Source of the DNA: JBKCUI01 sp052161625
Lineage (GTDB): Bacteria; Planctomycetota; Planctomycetia; Pirellulales; Pirellulaceae
Reading direction: 5' to 3' (one strand)
Assembly (NCBI GenBank): GCA_052161625.1
Contig: CP197412.1
Length of the DNA stretch: 64,000 nt
A model generated the notes under the pieces. It was not told the DNA's origin. It searched no databases and was given only the letters and a program-made list of their open reading frames with translations. The first letter of the stretch is position 1. Each line of letters begins with the position of its first letter. The translations under genes were made by a program, and so were the position numbers. Positions 35,494 through 45,214 of the stretch are shown here, piece by piece.

Positions 35494-37236
35494 ATGATTT
35501 GCCAGCGACCGAATCGAGTTATTGCCCGGAGCGAGTTTCTGCGACTGGGAAGGTGGGGAAGTTCCAGATGGTCGAGGTGGTCCTCGGCGTGGGTGTCTCT
35601 CTTTGCTCTGTGCCTTGCTGTTCAAACCGGCAAGGCCCAAACCGTCGACTTGGAATTCTACGACGACGAATCGGGAGAGCCGGTATCCGCCCGCTTTCAA
35701 TGGAAGATAGGGGAGAAGCGGGTCAGCCGACCGCGGGGGTTGCTCTGGAGCGGCGATTGGTGGCTCGCCAATCCCCAATTCACTCTCGTCCCTCGCGGTG
35801 GGGACTTCGAATTCCTCGTCCAACGGGGCCCAGAATTCGTTGATATACGTGGCGGCTTCACGATGGAGAAGAACGCCAAAGATGTTGTCGAAGTCGAGGT
35901 GCCTCGCTCCACCGATATGCACGCCGAGAACTGGTACAGCGCCGATCACTATACGGACTTGCCCGCAGAACAAGCGGCGCGATGGCAACGCGCTGACGCG
36001 ATCGATCTGATCTGTGTCGATGCAAAGAACGCGACCCATTCTGATACACGTTCGAATGCAGTGGGCGAGGCTTCGAATGATAAACCGGTTGCACCGAAGC
36101 CCAAGAAGAAACGGGACTTGCTTATCGAATCGACCGATCCCAATCTAGTTGGCTATCAGCTTCAAATCCCTTGCACCGCGAGCAACTCGCAGAATGGATG
36201 CGTGCTCATTCATCGGCTTCCCTTAACGAATTCCGATAACTCAGAACAAGAAGATGCGCCGAACGCACGATCGAAGAATCTGTTTGAGCAATTGGAGGAG
36301 ATGCCGCTCCAAACCGATCGCTTGGCGGAATTAAAGGACCCATGGGCTCGCGATGTTCCAATTCTGCTAGCAACCAAAGGAATACGAGCTGTTCAAATTC
36401 TTTCCGCTTCGCATCGCCCCCAATCGGACGAGCCGCTCGTTCTGCGACCCGCAGCTGAAAAGACCGGTGTCTTTGGCACCATACAACGTTCGATGGGCAA
36501 GGAGCGAAGTCAGCTCTCCGTTTTTGCTCCCTTCACCCAAGAGGACCGAATACGGTTCAAAGGTCCGAAAGCCGCTGGCGAGTTGACCGAGCAAGTCTAT
36601 TGGCGGATGCTGGAAGCTGGGCTTCGATTGACACCTACAGCAAGCAGTGGGTTTGGGCATGCGGATACGCATCTCGGCTACAACCGCACTTACTTTTACA
36701 GCGAATCACCTCCCGATGCTCAGGCTTGGTTGAACGCCGTTTCGCTCGGGCGAACAACGCCGACCAACGGTCCGTTGCTCCGAACCCTCATCAATGGACT
36801 TCCACCTGGTTCGAATCAAACTAGCAGTAGCGGTACGCCGATCGATCTCGATATCGCGGTCTCGCTGACGGTGCGCGAGCCGGTGGATTACCTCGATGTG
36901 ATCTTCAATGGTGAAACGCTTTATAGCGCCAAACTAGAAGACCATTACAACCGAGGAGAGTTTCCGCCTCTTCAGATTGAAGAGAGCGGATGGTTGGTGG
37001 TACGAGTGGTGACTGCGCATGAAAAGGGGCAGCGCTTTGCAACGACTGCCCCGTTCTATTTCGAGTTCGATAACCAGGCCCGCATCTCGAAGCAAGCGGT
37101 CGAGTTCATGCAGGAGTGGCTGGCCCAGGCCGAGGAATCCATCGAGCAGACACCTCAAAAGGCCAACTACGCGCCTTGGATCGAGAACGCTCGGACCTTC
37201 TGGTCCGAGCAGCTGCAAAAAGCCAACGCCCCCTAG
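35494..37236 (+). CDS. CehA/McbA-like secreted protein (PHP superfamily), probably without metal site
   Basis: 580 residues. Signal-anchor near 33-50 (SLFALCLAVQTGKAQ). A beta-rich domain (to about 145) is followed by MHAENWYSADHYTDLPAEQA and RADAIDLICVDA, which line up with the CehA/McbA pattern (GWYSGDLHVHRPP, then RAEDL), and later YNRTYFYSESPPDAQAWLN and LGRTTPTNGPLLRTLINGLP, which match the typical end of that family. CehA/McbA members are metallo-hydrolases; here the GDLHxH metal motif is replaced by SADHYTD, so catalysis is doubtful. Alignment is from memory of family patterns. It follows the MFS gene by 56 bp. Confidence 0.6.
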   Translation: MICQRPNRVIARSEFLRLGRWGSSRWSRWSSAWVSLFALCLAVQTGKAQTVDLEFYDDESGEPVSARFQWKIGEKRVSRPRGLLWSGDWWLANPQFTLVPRGGDFEFLVQRGPEFVDIRGGFTMEKNAKDVVEVEVPRSTDMHAENWYSADHYTDLPAEQAARWQRADAIDLICVDAKNATHSDTRSNAVGEASNDKPVAPKPKKKRDLLIESTDPNLVGYQLQIPCTASNSQNGCVLIHRLPLTNSDNSEQEDAPNARSKNLFEQLEEMPLQTDRLAELKDPWARDVPILLATKGIRAVQILSASHRPQSDEPLVLRPAAEKTGVFGTIQRSMGKERSQLSVFAPFTQEDRIRFKGPKAAGELTEQVYWRMLEAGLRLTPTASSGFGHADTHLGYNRTYFYSESPPDAQAWLNAVSLGRTTPTNGPLLRTLINGLPPGSNQTSSSGTPIDLDIAVSLTVREPVDYLDVIFNGETLYSAKLEDHYNRGEFPPLQIEESGWLVVRVVTAHEKGQRFATTAPFYFEFDNQARISKQAVEFMQEWLAQAEESIEQTPQKANYAPWIENARTFWSEQLQKANAP

Positions 37237-37253
37237 TAGGAGTTGGGCTCTTG

Positions 37254-38735
37254 TTACAGCACGCGGACGATGGCTTCCGATTCTTCCGTTCGCACAACCA
37301 TACGTAGCGATCCGGCTTCGAATGCCTCTTCCACCGCTTTGTAGAAAGCATCGGGACTCGAGACGGCTTGGCCATTCACCGACTTGATGACAATCCCCGC
37401 AGGCAACCTGGCAAAAGGTCCGCCCCGTTTGACCGCCATGACTTCTACCCCTTCATTCGCCTCCAGCCCGTATTCACGGCGCAGTTGCGTCGAAACTTCT
37501 TCGACTTCGATGCCGTAGTTCTCCAGCAACTGCACACGTTGTTCTTGTTTCCGTTGATCGAACTCCCCGATCGTCACCTTGGTATCGACCGTCTTACCAT
37601 TGCGCACATAAGTCAAGGAGACGGTGGAGCCAGGTTTGGTCTCACCGACGAGGCGGATGATGGAGGAGTCGGTCGTCACCGGTTTGCCATTCACGGCGGT
37701 GATGATATCCCCGGGTTCTAAGCCCGCTTGTTCGGCAGGTGATTTGCGATCGACGCGGCCAACAATCACGCCGCGAGTGGAAGGTGGAAGCTCCAACTGT
37801 TGGGCCAACTCGGGAGTAACGGTCACGGGGCCGATACCTACATACCCACGGGAGACTTGCCCGGTCGCGATAATGTCCCCCACGACCCGTTTGGCGAGAT
37901 TGCTGGGTACGGCGAAGCAAACACCGTTGTACCCGCCTCCGCGCGATGCGATGGCCGTATTGATCCCGATGACTTCCCCTCGCAAGCTAACCAAGGGGCC
38001 ACCGCTGTTGCCGGGGTTGATCGCGGCATCGGTTTGAATGAAGTTGTCGTAGGCCGTGATGCCTTGATCGGTTCGCTCGGTGGCGCTAATGATTCCCGCA
38101 GTGACGGTTTGAGCCAAGCCAAACGGGCTACCGATGGCGATCACCCAATCCCCCACTTCCATCGTGGCGGAATCTCCAAGGGGAGCCGACACTAAACCCT
38201 TCGCATCGATCTTGAGGACGGCCAAGTCGGTGCGTTCATCGGTGCCGATCACCTTGGCTTCGTATTTGCGATCGTCGCTCAGATAAACCTCTAGAGCCGT
38301 AGCATCTTTGACGACGTGATTGTTGGTCAAGATGTATCCGTCCTCGCGGATGATGACGCCGGAGCCGAGACCGTTTTGAATCTGACGCATCTCGCCGGCT
38401 TGATCGCCAAGATCGTTCCCGCCGAAACCACCGAAGAATTGCTCGGCCGGGGTCAAGCCTCGAGTCCGTTGTCGGACGTTCACCAAGTTTTTAATGCTCA
38501 CGACCGCTGGCTTCACCGATTTGCTCACATCTCGGAAGACCCGGGAGAGCTGGTCCGCGCTGGCGACGCTCGCTTCATTTGCCAAATCGCTTCGGGAGGA
38601 ACGTGCCTCCGCGACTTGCTGAGCATAAACGGCGGAACTGTTTCGTCCTGCGTCGGAATAGAACCAATACCCCACAGGGCCGGCGACCGCCGCAGTCAGT
38701 GTGAGCCACTTCCAGAAGCTTGGATTTGCTTGCAT
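37254..38735 (-). CDS. HtrA/DegQ-type periplasmic serine protease
   Basis: Quality-control protease with two PDZ domains. 493 residues; N-terminal membrane segment (10-26, signal or anchor), trypsin-like domain with the triad His140 (LTNNHVV), Asp170 (ERTDLAVLKID) and Ser244 (NPGNSGGPLV), then PDZ1 (GPVTVTPELAQQLELP, DIITAVNGKPV) and PDZ2 near the C-terminus (VMAVKRGGPFARLPAGIVI). Start ATG at 38735. It converges with the CehA-like gene (17-bp gap). Confidence 0.95.
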   Translation of the reverse strand: MQANPSFWKWLTLTAAVAGPVGYWFYSDAGRNSSAVYAQQVAEARSSRSDLANEASVASADQLSRVFRDVSKSVKPAVVSIKNLVNVRQRTRGLTPAEQFFGGFGGNDLGDQAGEMRQIQNGLGSGVIIREDGYILTNNHVVKDATALEVYLSDDRKYEAKVIGTDERTDLAVLKIDAKGLVSAPLGDSATMEVGDWVIAIGSPFGLAQTVTAGIISATERTDQGITAYDNFIQTDAAINPGNSGGPLVSLRGEVIGINTAIASRGGGYNGVCFAVPSNLAKRVVGDIIATGQVSRGYVGIGPVTVTPELAQQLELPPSTRGVIVGRVDRKSPAEQAGLEPGDIITAVNGKPVTTDSSIIRLVGETKPGSTVSLTYVRNGKTVDTKVTIGEFDQRKQEQRVQLLENYGIEVEEVSTQLRREYGLEANEGVEVMAVKRGGPFARLPAGIVIKSVNGQAVSSPDAFYKAVEEAFEAGSLRMVVRTEESEAIVRVL

Positions 38736-39026
38736 TTGAGTCTCTCTCAGGGCATTACAGTAGGAGGAATCGGACGCTCGTGCCGCGTGCGAACTATGTC
38801 AATTCGTACGAAAACGGCAATGGGTTGGATTTCAGAGCATATTTCGTTCCAATTTTTCGGTCCGATCGGGAGCGTTGCAGGTAGTCGCGCGCCGGGCCGA
38901 TTCCCCGCAAAAAAACAAGGAAATCGGTGCGCGAATTGGGAAAGGAGTGGGGGCTCGGGGCACTGCTCGGAGACCCGTTGGAGCAAGCACCGGTTGGAGA
39001 GCGGCTATTGCTGGGGGTGGGGTGCG

Positions 39027-39509
39027 TTAGCGGGTGAGCTCATCCCAGATGGCATGCCATTCTCTCTGTGCGATTTCTTGCAGGCGGCTGACGTCGCTTG
39101 CAGCAGGGGCTGTCTTCCAAGCCTCTACAGCTTGCGTGAATCGGGATGGGTCAAAGGGCTTGCCATCGGCTCCCAATCCCACTTTCTCCGCGACGCGGGC
39201 TGTCAACTCGGGGGAATGGACTTGGCGGAACCAATAATTGGCATTCCAAAAATCCCCTTCGAGCCGGTGGATGATCCCGTGGATGTAGGCGCTGATGCCG
39301 CTTGTGGCGTCCTGAATAATCTCATGCGCCCGATCGATCATTCCCATCCTCACCCAGAGGATCGCTTCGAGGGGTTCGTCGACGAGAATGGGATAACGCT
39401 GCAGCCAACCCAATACGCGTTGTTCCTCGGGCGAGGAATCGACCGCCACCAGCGGCATCGGCTCCGCACTCTCCTCCAGCCACGCGCTAATCTCCTCCAA
39501 CCGCTTCAT
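39027..39509 (-). CDS. hypothetical protein, helical
   Basis: 160 residues, soluble and largely helical, beginning MKRLEEISAWLEESAEPMP. Rich in Trp (WLQRYP, WVRMG, WNANYWFRQVHSP). Middle part AYIHGIIHRLEGDFWNANYW recalls planctomycete proteins of unknown function with that pattern; I do not assign a role. The 291 bp between it and htrA shows no gene. It lies 30 bp downstream of the kinase gene on the same strand and may be cotranscribed. Confidence 0.65.
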   Translation of the reverse strand: MKRLEEISAWLEESAEPMPLVAVDSSPEEQRVLGWLQRYPILVDEPLEAILWVRMGMIDRAHEIIQDATSGISAYIHGIIHRLEGDFWNANYWFRQVHSPELTARVAEKVGLGADGKPFDPSRFTQAVEAWKTAPAASDVSRLQEIAQREWHAIWDELTR

Positions 39510-39539
39510 GCTCTTCCTCGGTAACGATGTTGGGTGGGC

Positions 39540-42500
39540 TCAATCGAATCGAATGCTCCCGCCCCGATATTGACTCGATGTCAAACAATGCACTTTGATG
39601 ATAGACGGTATGGTCAATTTCTCCAAATCTTCCTTGGCTCTGCTGAACCCAAGCCTCCCAAGCTCGAAATCGGAGTACTCGTTCGATTCCAGAATCCCAT
39701 TTTTGTTCGTGTCATAGGCCTGAAACTCAAACTGGGATAACCTCCATTCGTCTGCGAACGCGGCATCGTTCTCTTGGACTGAATCGGCTCTCCAATCCAC
39801 ATAGTTTTGAATGCGGAAATACTTGGCTTTGGCGATCACTTCGGCAGGTAATCCGATGCTTTGTGCATACTCGCTTACCGATTCTTTTTCCGACAGATAC
39901 CCGTCTTTGTTGCGATCACATCGATCGAGAAGTTCCATCCATTCATGCCCTATAGCCGGATTCAAACACAATCCAAAGGATCGTTCAGGCTTGCTGATGC
40001 AACTCATCAACACAAGATTGTGAACGAGGAAACTGTTAGACATCTCTTGAAGTGTCCCACCTTCGACCTTCAAGCTTTCTTCATGGATTCGCCAACGTTG
40101 ACGTAAGCTCTCTTCGGTCCACGGCAGATTCTCTTTGATTCGATAGAATCGAGCGATCTGGTTTTCACCAATCTTCAAAGGGAAATCTTCATGCTGTGCG
40201 ATGGCTAGGTCGGTAAATGCCTTCCATCCCCTTTTCGCGTTCCCTAACAGTCGGTTCGAAACTTGGCGAAAGGATGGTCGCAATTGTTCGAAGCGGGCTA
40301 ATCTTTCTTCACCTGTCTTGTCTGGATATAGAAATTCCATCGCCAAATCCAGAGAGGGAGTTCGTTGGACGCCCGGGATTGCAGCAACGAACTTTGGTGC
40401 CCCACCGGGAGAGTAATACTCATAGGTTACTCCGATTTGATCTGGGATTTGCACGACAAGCGATTGGATGGATTTCCACCAAGTCTCATCGAATAGTTTC
40501 AGGTCTGTATTGCCACTTAACTTCATGTAGGCAACGGCTGCTGCGACCCGGGTGGCGTAAGAAGCCCCATCCTGTAGGGCGTGCTCTCGTATCAATGATC
40601 GTAAAACAGGATATGATTCCGGGATCGGTTCACCTATTGCATGGAGGATCTCGGGCAAGCGATCTTTGTATCGAAGTAGAAGTGGATGTGGGGCCTTGTA
40701 CAGGAATTCCAGCCGTCCTAGAGCATCGAAGTATTGAATTGTGGACCGTGGGGAGGATGACGATTCAGTAACGGAACGAGTGGGAGAAGCACTGGGCCTC
40801 GACCTGGGTAAGGTAGAGTAAGTGAGTCTGGATATTGATCCATGTGGTATCGGCCCGGTGTGGGCAACACGGATCAATGCCATGAACATTTGATGCGAGT
40901 CAACCGCTCCCTTTACATGCTGTTCTTCTATCCAGTCCATAAAGCGGGGTAATTCTTCGTTGGACATCTTCGGAAGGATTGTCTGAAACTTCCAACCTCG
41001 ATTCGCGGGCTCTGTTTTGACCAGATCTTCGTACAGCAGATCCACGATCGCTCGTTCACGAGACCGCAATCGCAATAAAGGATCGATCAAGCGACGCTTC
41101 TGACAAATTCCGAAATAGGCAGGTAACAGCTCCTTGTCGGTTTCACTGTTGTACAAAATGATGAAACCCTCAAACGCTTGCTCCCAAAGGATTGGGGATT
41201 TTTCGTTAACGAGTACGTCAAGCCATTCTTCGATCGTCTTGCCTTCATAGCGAGGCTTCTGTTGCACCGTTGCGGCCTCCGCTGGAGATGGGGCTTCACC
41301 GGCTGATGCCCCTTCCTCCTTCTTCACTTTACGGACTCTCGCGATGACCGTTTGGCCGTTATTAATGGTGAATTGATCGCGGTCGATCTCAATCCCGGTA
41401 CTCGGGCTATCGAACTCCAGCATATAAACGCCACCTTGCAATCGCGTCACCGTATTGCCGGTCTCAATCGTAAGCTTCTTTTCGATGCCACCCTTTTCCT
41501 TCTTGATCGAAATCTGTCCTTCATCCAACTCGGACTCGATGATGAGCTGACCCTCATTCGTATCGAGTTTGATCCATACTCCCAGGAAGAATGCCAACGG
41601 TACCAAAGCACAGAGCACGCCCGCAATCCATCCCCTCGAACCCGATCCGGATGGTTGCGATGCGGCTTTCGTCGCGGTCGGTACGGAACGGGATGCCGCT
41701 CGTAGGAGTTGCGACTCTCTCTCGCCGTCAATCGGTACCGACAGTTGCTTCATCTGGCTCGCTAACCGCTGCAAGTCGGATGATTCGGAAAATGGAGCCA
41801 GTGACTCGGCAACATGGGCCGCGCTGGCCGGGCGAAGCTTGGGGTCGGTTCTGAGCAAGCTATCGAGGATTGAAGCGAAACGATCGGGGAGATCAGGGCG
41901 CAAGGTTTGGATCTTGGGAGGATGGTGATGCGCTAGCAGACGAAGCTTGTCGATCGGCGACAAATTCGGTGTTGCCGCCAAGGGAGCTCGGCCACAAAGG
42001 AGTCGGAAGAGGGTTGCACCGAGCGAGTACAAGTCCGCGCGGTAGTCCACGGCACCACTCTTTTCCGCTTGCTCGGGCGCCATGTAATCCAGCGTTCCGA
42101 GAAACTGCCCCACCGTAGTCAATTCGCTTGCCACTCCATCCCAACGATCGAGCAACGCCAACCCAAAGTCGAGAACTTTCACATTCCCCGCCTCATCGAG
42201 CATGATGTTGGACGGCTTGATGTCGCGATGCACGATCCCTTCGCTATGGGCATGAGATAAAGCCATCGCAACTTGATGGCCTATCTGTGCGACCTCTGCC
42301 ACACCGAGCGAAAGCCTCGATCGTTGTAGCTTGGACAAATCCATGCCGGAGATATGTTCCATGACCAAGTAATGGATATCGCCGACATGTCCAGCATCGG
42401 TGGCAGCCACAATGGAGGGATGCCGCAGCTTGCCTGCTGCCAAGATCTCGCGATCGAATCGAGCGATCGCGTCGGGCGTCTTTCTTGGCAAATGAAGCAG

Positions 42501-42911
42501 CTTCATTGCCACGTTTCGATGCAGCACCGTGTGCTCGGCCAGATAAACCGAGCCCATGCCTCCACTGCCGAGGGGCTCAAGCAATCGATAAGGTCCGATC
42601 CGTTGTTCCGATTCGAGCAATTCCGATGCGATCATGCGTGGGAAAAGAGGGGACGAAGGGACGCTCACCATGGAAGGGGCGGGTTCGAATGGTCCGAGTG
42701 GTTCGCGAGCATTTTGCAGCAGCCGAAGGGGGGCGACCAATTCATCCTGCGAGGGTCGCGATTCGATGTCGCGAACCAGCGAGGAGCAGCGACTGCAATC
42801 GCTTAAGTGCGCTTCGATAGAGTCAATCGCATCGTTAGGGAGTAGGCCATCCCAGTAGGCCTGCAGTGTCTCGGCGGGAAGGCATTCGGTATCAAGCGTG
42901 AGCGGTTCCAT
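39540..42911 (-). CDS. Ser/Thr protein kinase with N-terminal zinc motif and C-terminal EF-hands
   Basis: 1123 residues. N-terminus: HLSDCSRC gives HxxxCxxC (His35, Cys39, Cys42), the zinc-binding motif of anti-sigma factors (zf-HC2). Kinase domain about 107-375: glycine loop LGSGGMGSV, Lys137, HRDIKPSN (228-235), DFG (248-250), APE (278-280). One membrane helix at about 425-447 (WIAGVLCALVPLAFFLGVW). The long external part contains HEAT-like helical text and ends with EF-hand loops DRNKDGYLSEKE and DTNKNGILESNE. The gene is divergent from an ECF sigma factor gene (199 bp between starts). Kinase function is near certain; signalling to the sigma factor is inferred. Confidence 0.93.
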   Translation of the reverse strand: MEPLTLDTECLPAETLQAYWDGLLPNDAIDSIEAHLSDCSRCSSLVRDIESRPSQDELVAPLRLLQNAREPLGPFEPAPSMVSVPSSPLFPRMIASELLESEQRIGPYRLLEPLGSGGMGSVYLAEHTVLHRNVAMKLLHLPRKTPDAIARFDREILAAGKLRHPSIVAATDAGHVGDIHYLVMEHISGMDLSKLQRSRLSLGVAEVAQIGHQVAMALSHAHSEGIVHRDIKPSNIMLDEAGNVKVLDFGLALLDRWDGVASELTTVGQFLGTLDYMAPEQAEKSGAVDYRADLYSLGATLFRLLCGRAPLAATPNLSPIDKLRLLAHHHPPKIQTLRPDLPDRFASILDSLLRTDPKLRPASAAHVAESLAPFSESSDLQRLASQMKQLSVPIDGERESQLLRAASRSVPTATKAASQPSGSGSRGWIAGVLCALVPLAFFLGVWIKLDTNEGQLIIESELDEGQISIKKEKGGIEKKLTIETGNTVTRLQGGVYMLEFDSPSTGIEIDRDQFTINNGQTVIARVRKVKKEEGASAGEAPSPAEAATVQQKPRYEGKTIEEWLDVLVNEKSPILWEQAFEGFIILYNSETDKELLPAYFGICQKRRLIDPLLRLRSRERAIVDLLYEDLVKTEPANRGWKFQTILPKMSNEELPRFMDWIEEQHVKGAVDSHQMFMALIRVAHTGPIPHGSISRLTYSTLPRSRPSASPTRSVTESSSSPRSTIQYFDALGRLEFLYKAPHPLLLRYKDRLPEILHAIGEPIPESYPVLRSLIREHALQDGASYATRVAAAVAYMKLSGNTDLKLFDETWWKSIQSLVVQIPDQIGVTYEYYSPGGAPKFVAAIPGVQRTPSLDLAMEFLYPDKTGEERLARFEQLRPSFRQVSNRLLGNAKRGWKAFTDLAIAQHEDFPLKIGENQIARFYRIKENLPWTEESLRQRWRIHEESLKVEGGTLQEMSNSFLVHNLVLMSCISKPERSFGLCLNPAIGHEWMELLDRCDRNKDGYLSEKESVSEYAQSIGLPAEVIAKAKYFRIQNYVDWRADSVQENDAAFADEWRLSQFEFQAYDTNKNGILESNEYSDFELGRLGFSRAKEDLEKLTIPSIIKVHCLTSSQYRGGSIRFD

Positions 42912-43110
42912 GATCGGTAAATCTTTCGTGGCGATGATCGGAAGCGTTTCTTACTCTATACCAGGACGGTTTTCGTGTGACAAAAAACTTTGCTGGAAGA
43001 GTTTGCCTGTTGTGTACGGGGCTCACGCACCGTGTCGTACCTGCGAAACTTGACTAGACTAACTAGGAATCGATTTCCCCACGCCAGCAGAGAGTTCTCC
43101 ATTTCCCATC

Positions 43111-43698
43111 ATGCCTTCCAGCAGCGGAACCCGTTCCTCGTTGATTGCCGGCGCGAGAGCTCGCTCCGAGGAGGCTTGGTCTCAGATCGTTTCGATTTAC
43201 TCCCCCTTGATCGTCGCTTGGGGGCGAAGGCTGGGCGCGACGCCCGAGCAGTGCGATGATTTGTGCCAAGAGGTTTTCTCGGCGGCCTCGAAGGGGTTTG
43301 CATCGTTCCAATCCGACGGGAAAAGTGGCAGTTTCCGTGGATGGCTTTGGCGCATCACCTATCGCAAGTGGATTGATAGTTACCGCAAAACTCTAGACGC
43401 CCCCGGTCCGGTAGGGGGAAGCACCGCTGCGTTGCGATTGGAACAGCTTCCTGCCCCTGATGACGAGTCGCAGGAGTGGAGTCATCCCGAGTGGATTCAA
43501 GGCTTAGTCGACCGGGCGATGCGTTTGGTACAAAGCGAATTTCAAGAGCGGCATTGGCGTGCGTTCTGGATGTCGGCCGTGGAAGGGAAGCCAGCCGATC
43601 AGATCGCGGCCGCACTGGACATGTCGCCATCGAATGTGAGGCAGATTCGAAGCCGCATTCTTCGGCGGCTGAGGAGCGTGATGGGGGATGCTCCTTAG
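43111..43698 (+). CDS. ECF-type RNA polymerase sigma factor
   Basis: 195 residues. Region 2: IYSPLIVAWGRRLGATPEQCDDLCQEVF then FRGWLWRITYRKWIDSYRK; region 4: HWRAFWMSAVEGKPADQIAA and SPSNVRQIRSRILRRLRS (the HTH). No region 1 or 3, as expected for ECF factors. In planctomycetes such factors are often encoded near Ser/Thr kinases; here the kinase is divergent and carries an anti-sigma-type zinc motif. A promoter could not be defined in the 199-bp intergenic region. Confidence 0.92.
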   Translation: MPSSSGTRSSLIAGARARSEEAWSQIVSIYSPLIVAWGRRLGATPEQCDDLCQEVFSAASKGFASFQSDGKSGSFRGWLWRITYRKWIDSYRKTLDAPGPVGGSTAALRLEQLPAPDDESQEWSHPEWIQGLVDRAMRLVQSEFQERHWRAFWMSAVEGKPADQIAAALDMSPSNVRQIRSRILRRLRSVMGDAP

Positions 43699-43842
43699 TC
43701 GTTGGATTTCTTGCGAAGACACCGTGAGCATACCGTGAGCGCATCGCAAACAGACCGCGAGGACTCGTCTGGACACGGGGTGCTGGATGTTGTAATAGTT
43801 CCATCGCTTCAACATTTACGACCTACCCTTGGAACAACGAAC

Positions 43843-44295
43843 ATGTTTAGCAATGGTGTGCGAACATTATGGACCGTCGTTTTTGTATTGGCTTGTTTAA
43901 GCTCCCGCCCCCTTCTCGCCGAGGGGTGGTCGTGGAACCCGTTTGCCAGCAAATCAGAGAGCAAAGATTCCAGTCCGCTCTATTCGAAGAGCTCGTCGGG
44001 TAACAAATCATGGTTGCCGGAGTGGAAAGCTCCCAAGATGCCTTGGTCGTCGAAGGACAAGCCCACTTCGTATGCGAAGAAGAACGATTCGGCGTGGAAA
44101 AAGATGTCGAAGACGAGCAAGCAGTGGTGGGATAAGACAGCGGATATCTTAGATCCTTATCCGGAGCCCAAGCCCGCGACACCAGCTTATGCCAAGCCAA
44201 AGAAGCCCTCGATGTTCGCCAGCTGGTTCAAGAAAGAAGAGCCGAAGAAGATCGAAAGCGTCAACGACTTTCTCAAGCAAGAGCGGATCGACTGA
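43843..44295 (+). CDS. secreted basic protein of unknown function
   Basis: 150 residues from the ATG at 43843: signal peptide (MFSNGVRTLWTVVFVLACLS, cleavage near LLAEG), then a Lys/Ser/Trp/Pro-rich region with repeated short motifs (WSWNPF, WLPEWKAPKMPW, SAWKKMSK, WWDKTADILDPYPEP) and a C-terminal SVNDFLKQERID. The last element is common in small planctomycete exported proteins, but no function is known. The frame is open from a TTG at 43702; the ATG start gives the signal peptide at the N-terminus. It lies 144 bp after the ECF sigma gene. Confidence 0.7.
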   Translation: MFSNGVRTLWTVVFVLACLSSRPLLAEGWSWNPFASKSESKDSSPLYSKSSSGNKSWLPEWKAPKMPWSSKDKPTSYAKKNDSAWKKMSKTSKQWWDKTADILDPYPEPKPATPAYAKPKKPSMFASWFKKEEPKKIESVNDFLKQERID

Positions 44296-44359
44296 GCAAG
44301 TCGAACCGTTGTGCTCCACCTTCGGCGGCCGTTCTGCTCCACCTTCGGCGGAGTGTAGT

Positions 44360-44450
44360 CGCCTGCGGCTGTCCGTTAAACGAATTGTTTCCGATCTGTT
44401 GGGATGGACCGCCTGTGGGCCCTCTTCGTTTAACAGTCAGCCGCCAGGCG
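44360..44450. repeat. imperfect inverted repeat, REP/MITE-like
   Basis: Left arm 44360-44383 (CGCCTGCGGCTGTCCGTTAA followed by ACGA) and right arm 44426-44450 (TCGTTTAACAGTCAGCCGCC followed by AGGCG) are complementary apart from a few mismatches and one inserted base, with a 42-bp centre. No ORF inside. It lies just after the secreted protein gene and could also act as a terminator. Confidence 0.75.
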
Positions 44451-44552
44451 TACACGTCTGAATGCGCAAGCCATTCATGAATCGTATCCGTCGATCGGAT
44501 CCACGAATCGAGTGAAGCATATGCCTTCGCCTTTCGCTCGATCACATTGCGT

Positions 44553-45130
44553 TCTTAGTCCCGGTAGGGACGGCATAGAATAGCCCAGCGTTTCAACGTT
44601 GGGTATGCGCACAATCATCGCGTCAGTCCCGGTAGGGACGAAAGAGAACGCGGCGAAATAGATGTGATCAGCGTTAGAATGCACCGAAGCTTGAGGCACA
44701 ACACCGGATCGGTTTACTACCCGTCCAGTGCAGCGAACCAAGCTTATGACATTGCACATTCTCCCCCTCATCCCCAGCCCTTCTCCCCCAGGGCGGGGCG
44801 AAGGGCGCCAGAAATAAACGCTCGCACCGCGAGTGGCGTAGCCGAGGATGAAATCCTCAATTCGAGACGGAATTCGAGGCACCCATCTAATCAAGGCGTT
44901 CAACAATCGCTTCGGAGGGTATGCCTTGTCACCAACGACACAAGCCCCACTCCGCGTCCTCCGCGTCCTCCGCGGTGGACCATCCTCGATTTCATATCAA
45001 AACAGCGAGAGCGACAAGTGGTTGGAAGAGCTCTGGAGCGGCGGGGCGAAGAAGGACTTACCGCGGAGATCGCGGAGAATCGCGGAGGGAGAATGCTGAG
45101 GAATAGGAGACAACCACCTAATCGGGGTGG
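44553..45130. repeat. long intergenic repeat, copy A
   Basis: Starts TCTTAGTCCCGGTAGGGACG and contains two copies of AGTCCCGGTAGGGACG about 75 bp apart, an inverted repeat AGCCCAGCGTTTCAACGTTGGG, and, from about 44876, a palindromic element with CCTCCGCG...CGCGGAG arms. Copy B at 45215-45675 has the same parts in the same order; copy A carries about 118 bp more (around 44755-44870, with a CCCCTCATCCCCAGCCCTTC segment). Several open frames cross it but none looks like a real gene. Confidence 0.85.
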
Positions 45131-45214
45131 TGCCAGGCTATCAAGGCATGCCTTCAACGGATTAGCTGCTCAAACGAGCTGGGTGCCTTCGAGTATTGCC
45201 CAAAGGTGTTGTAC

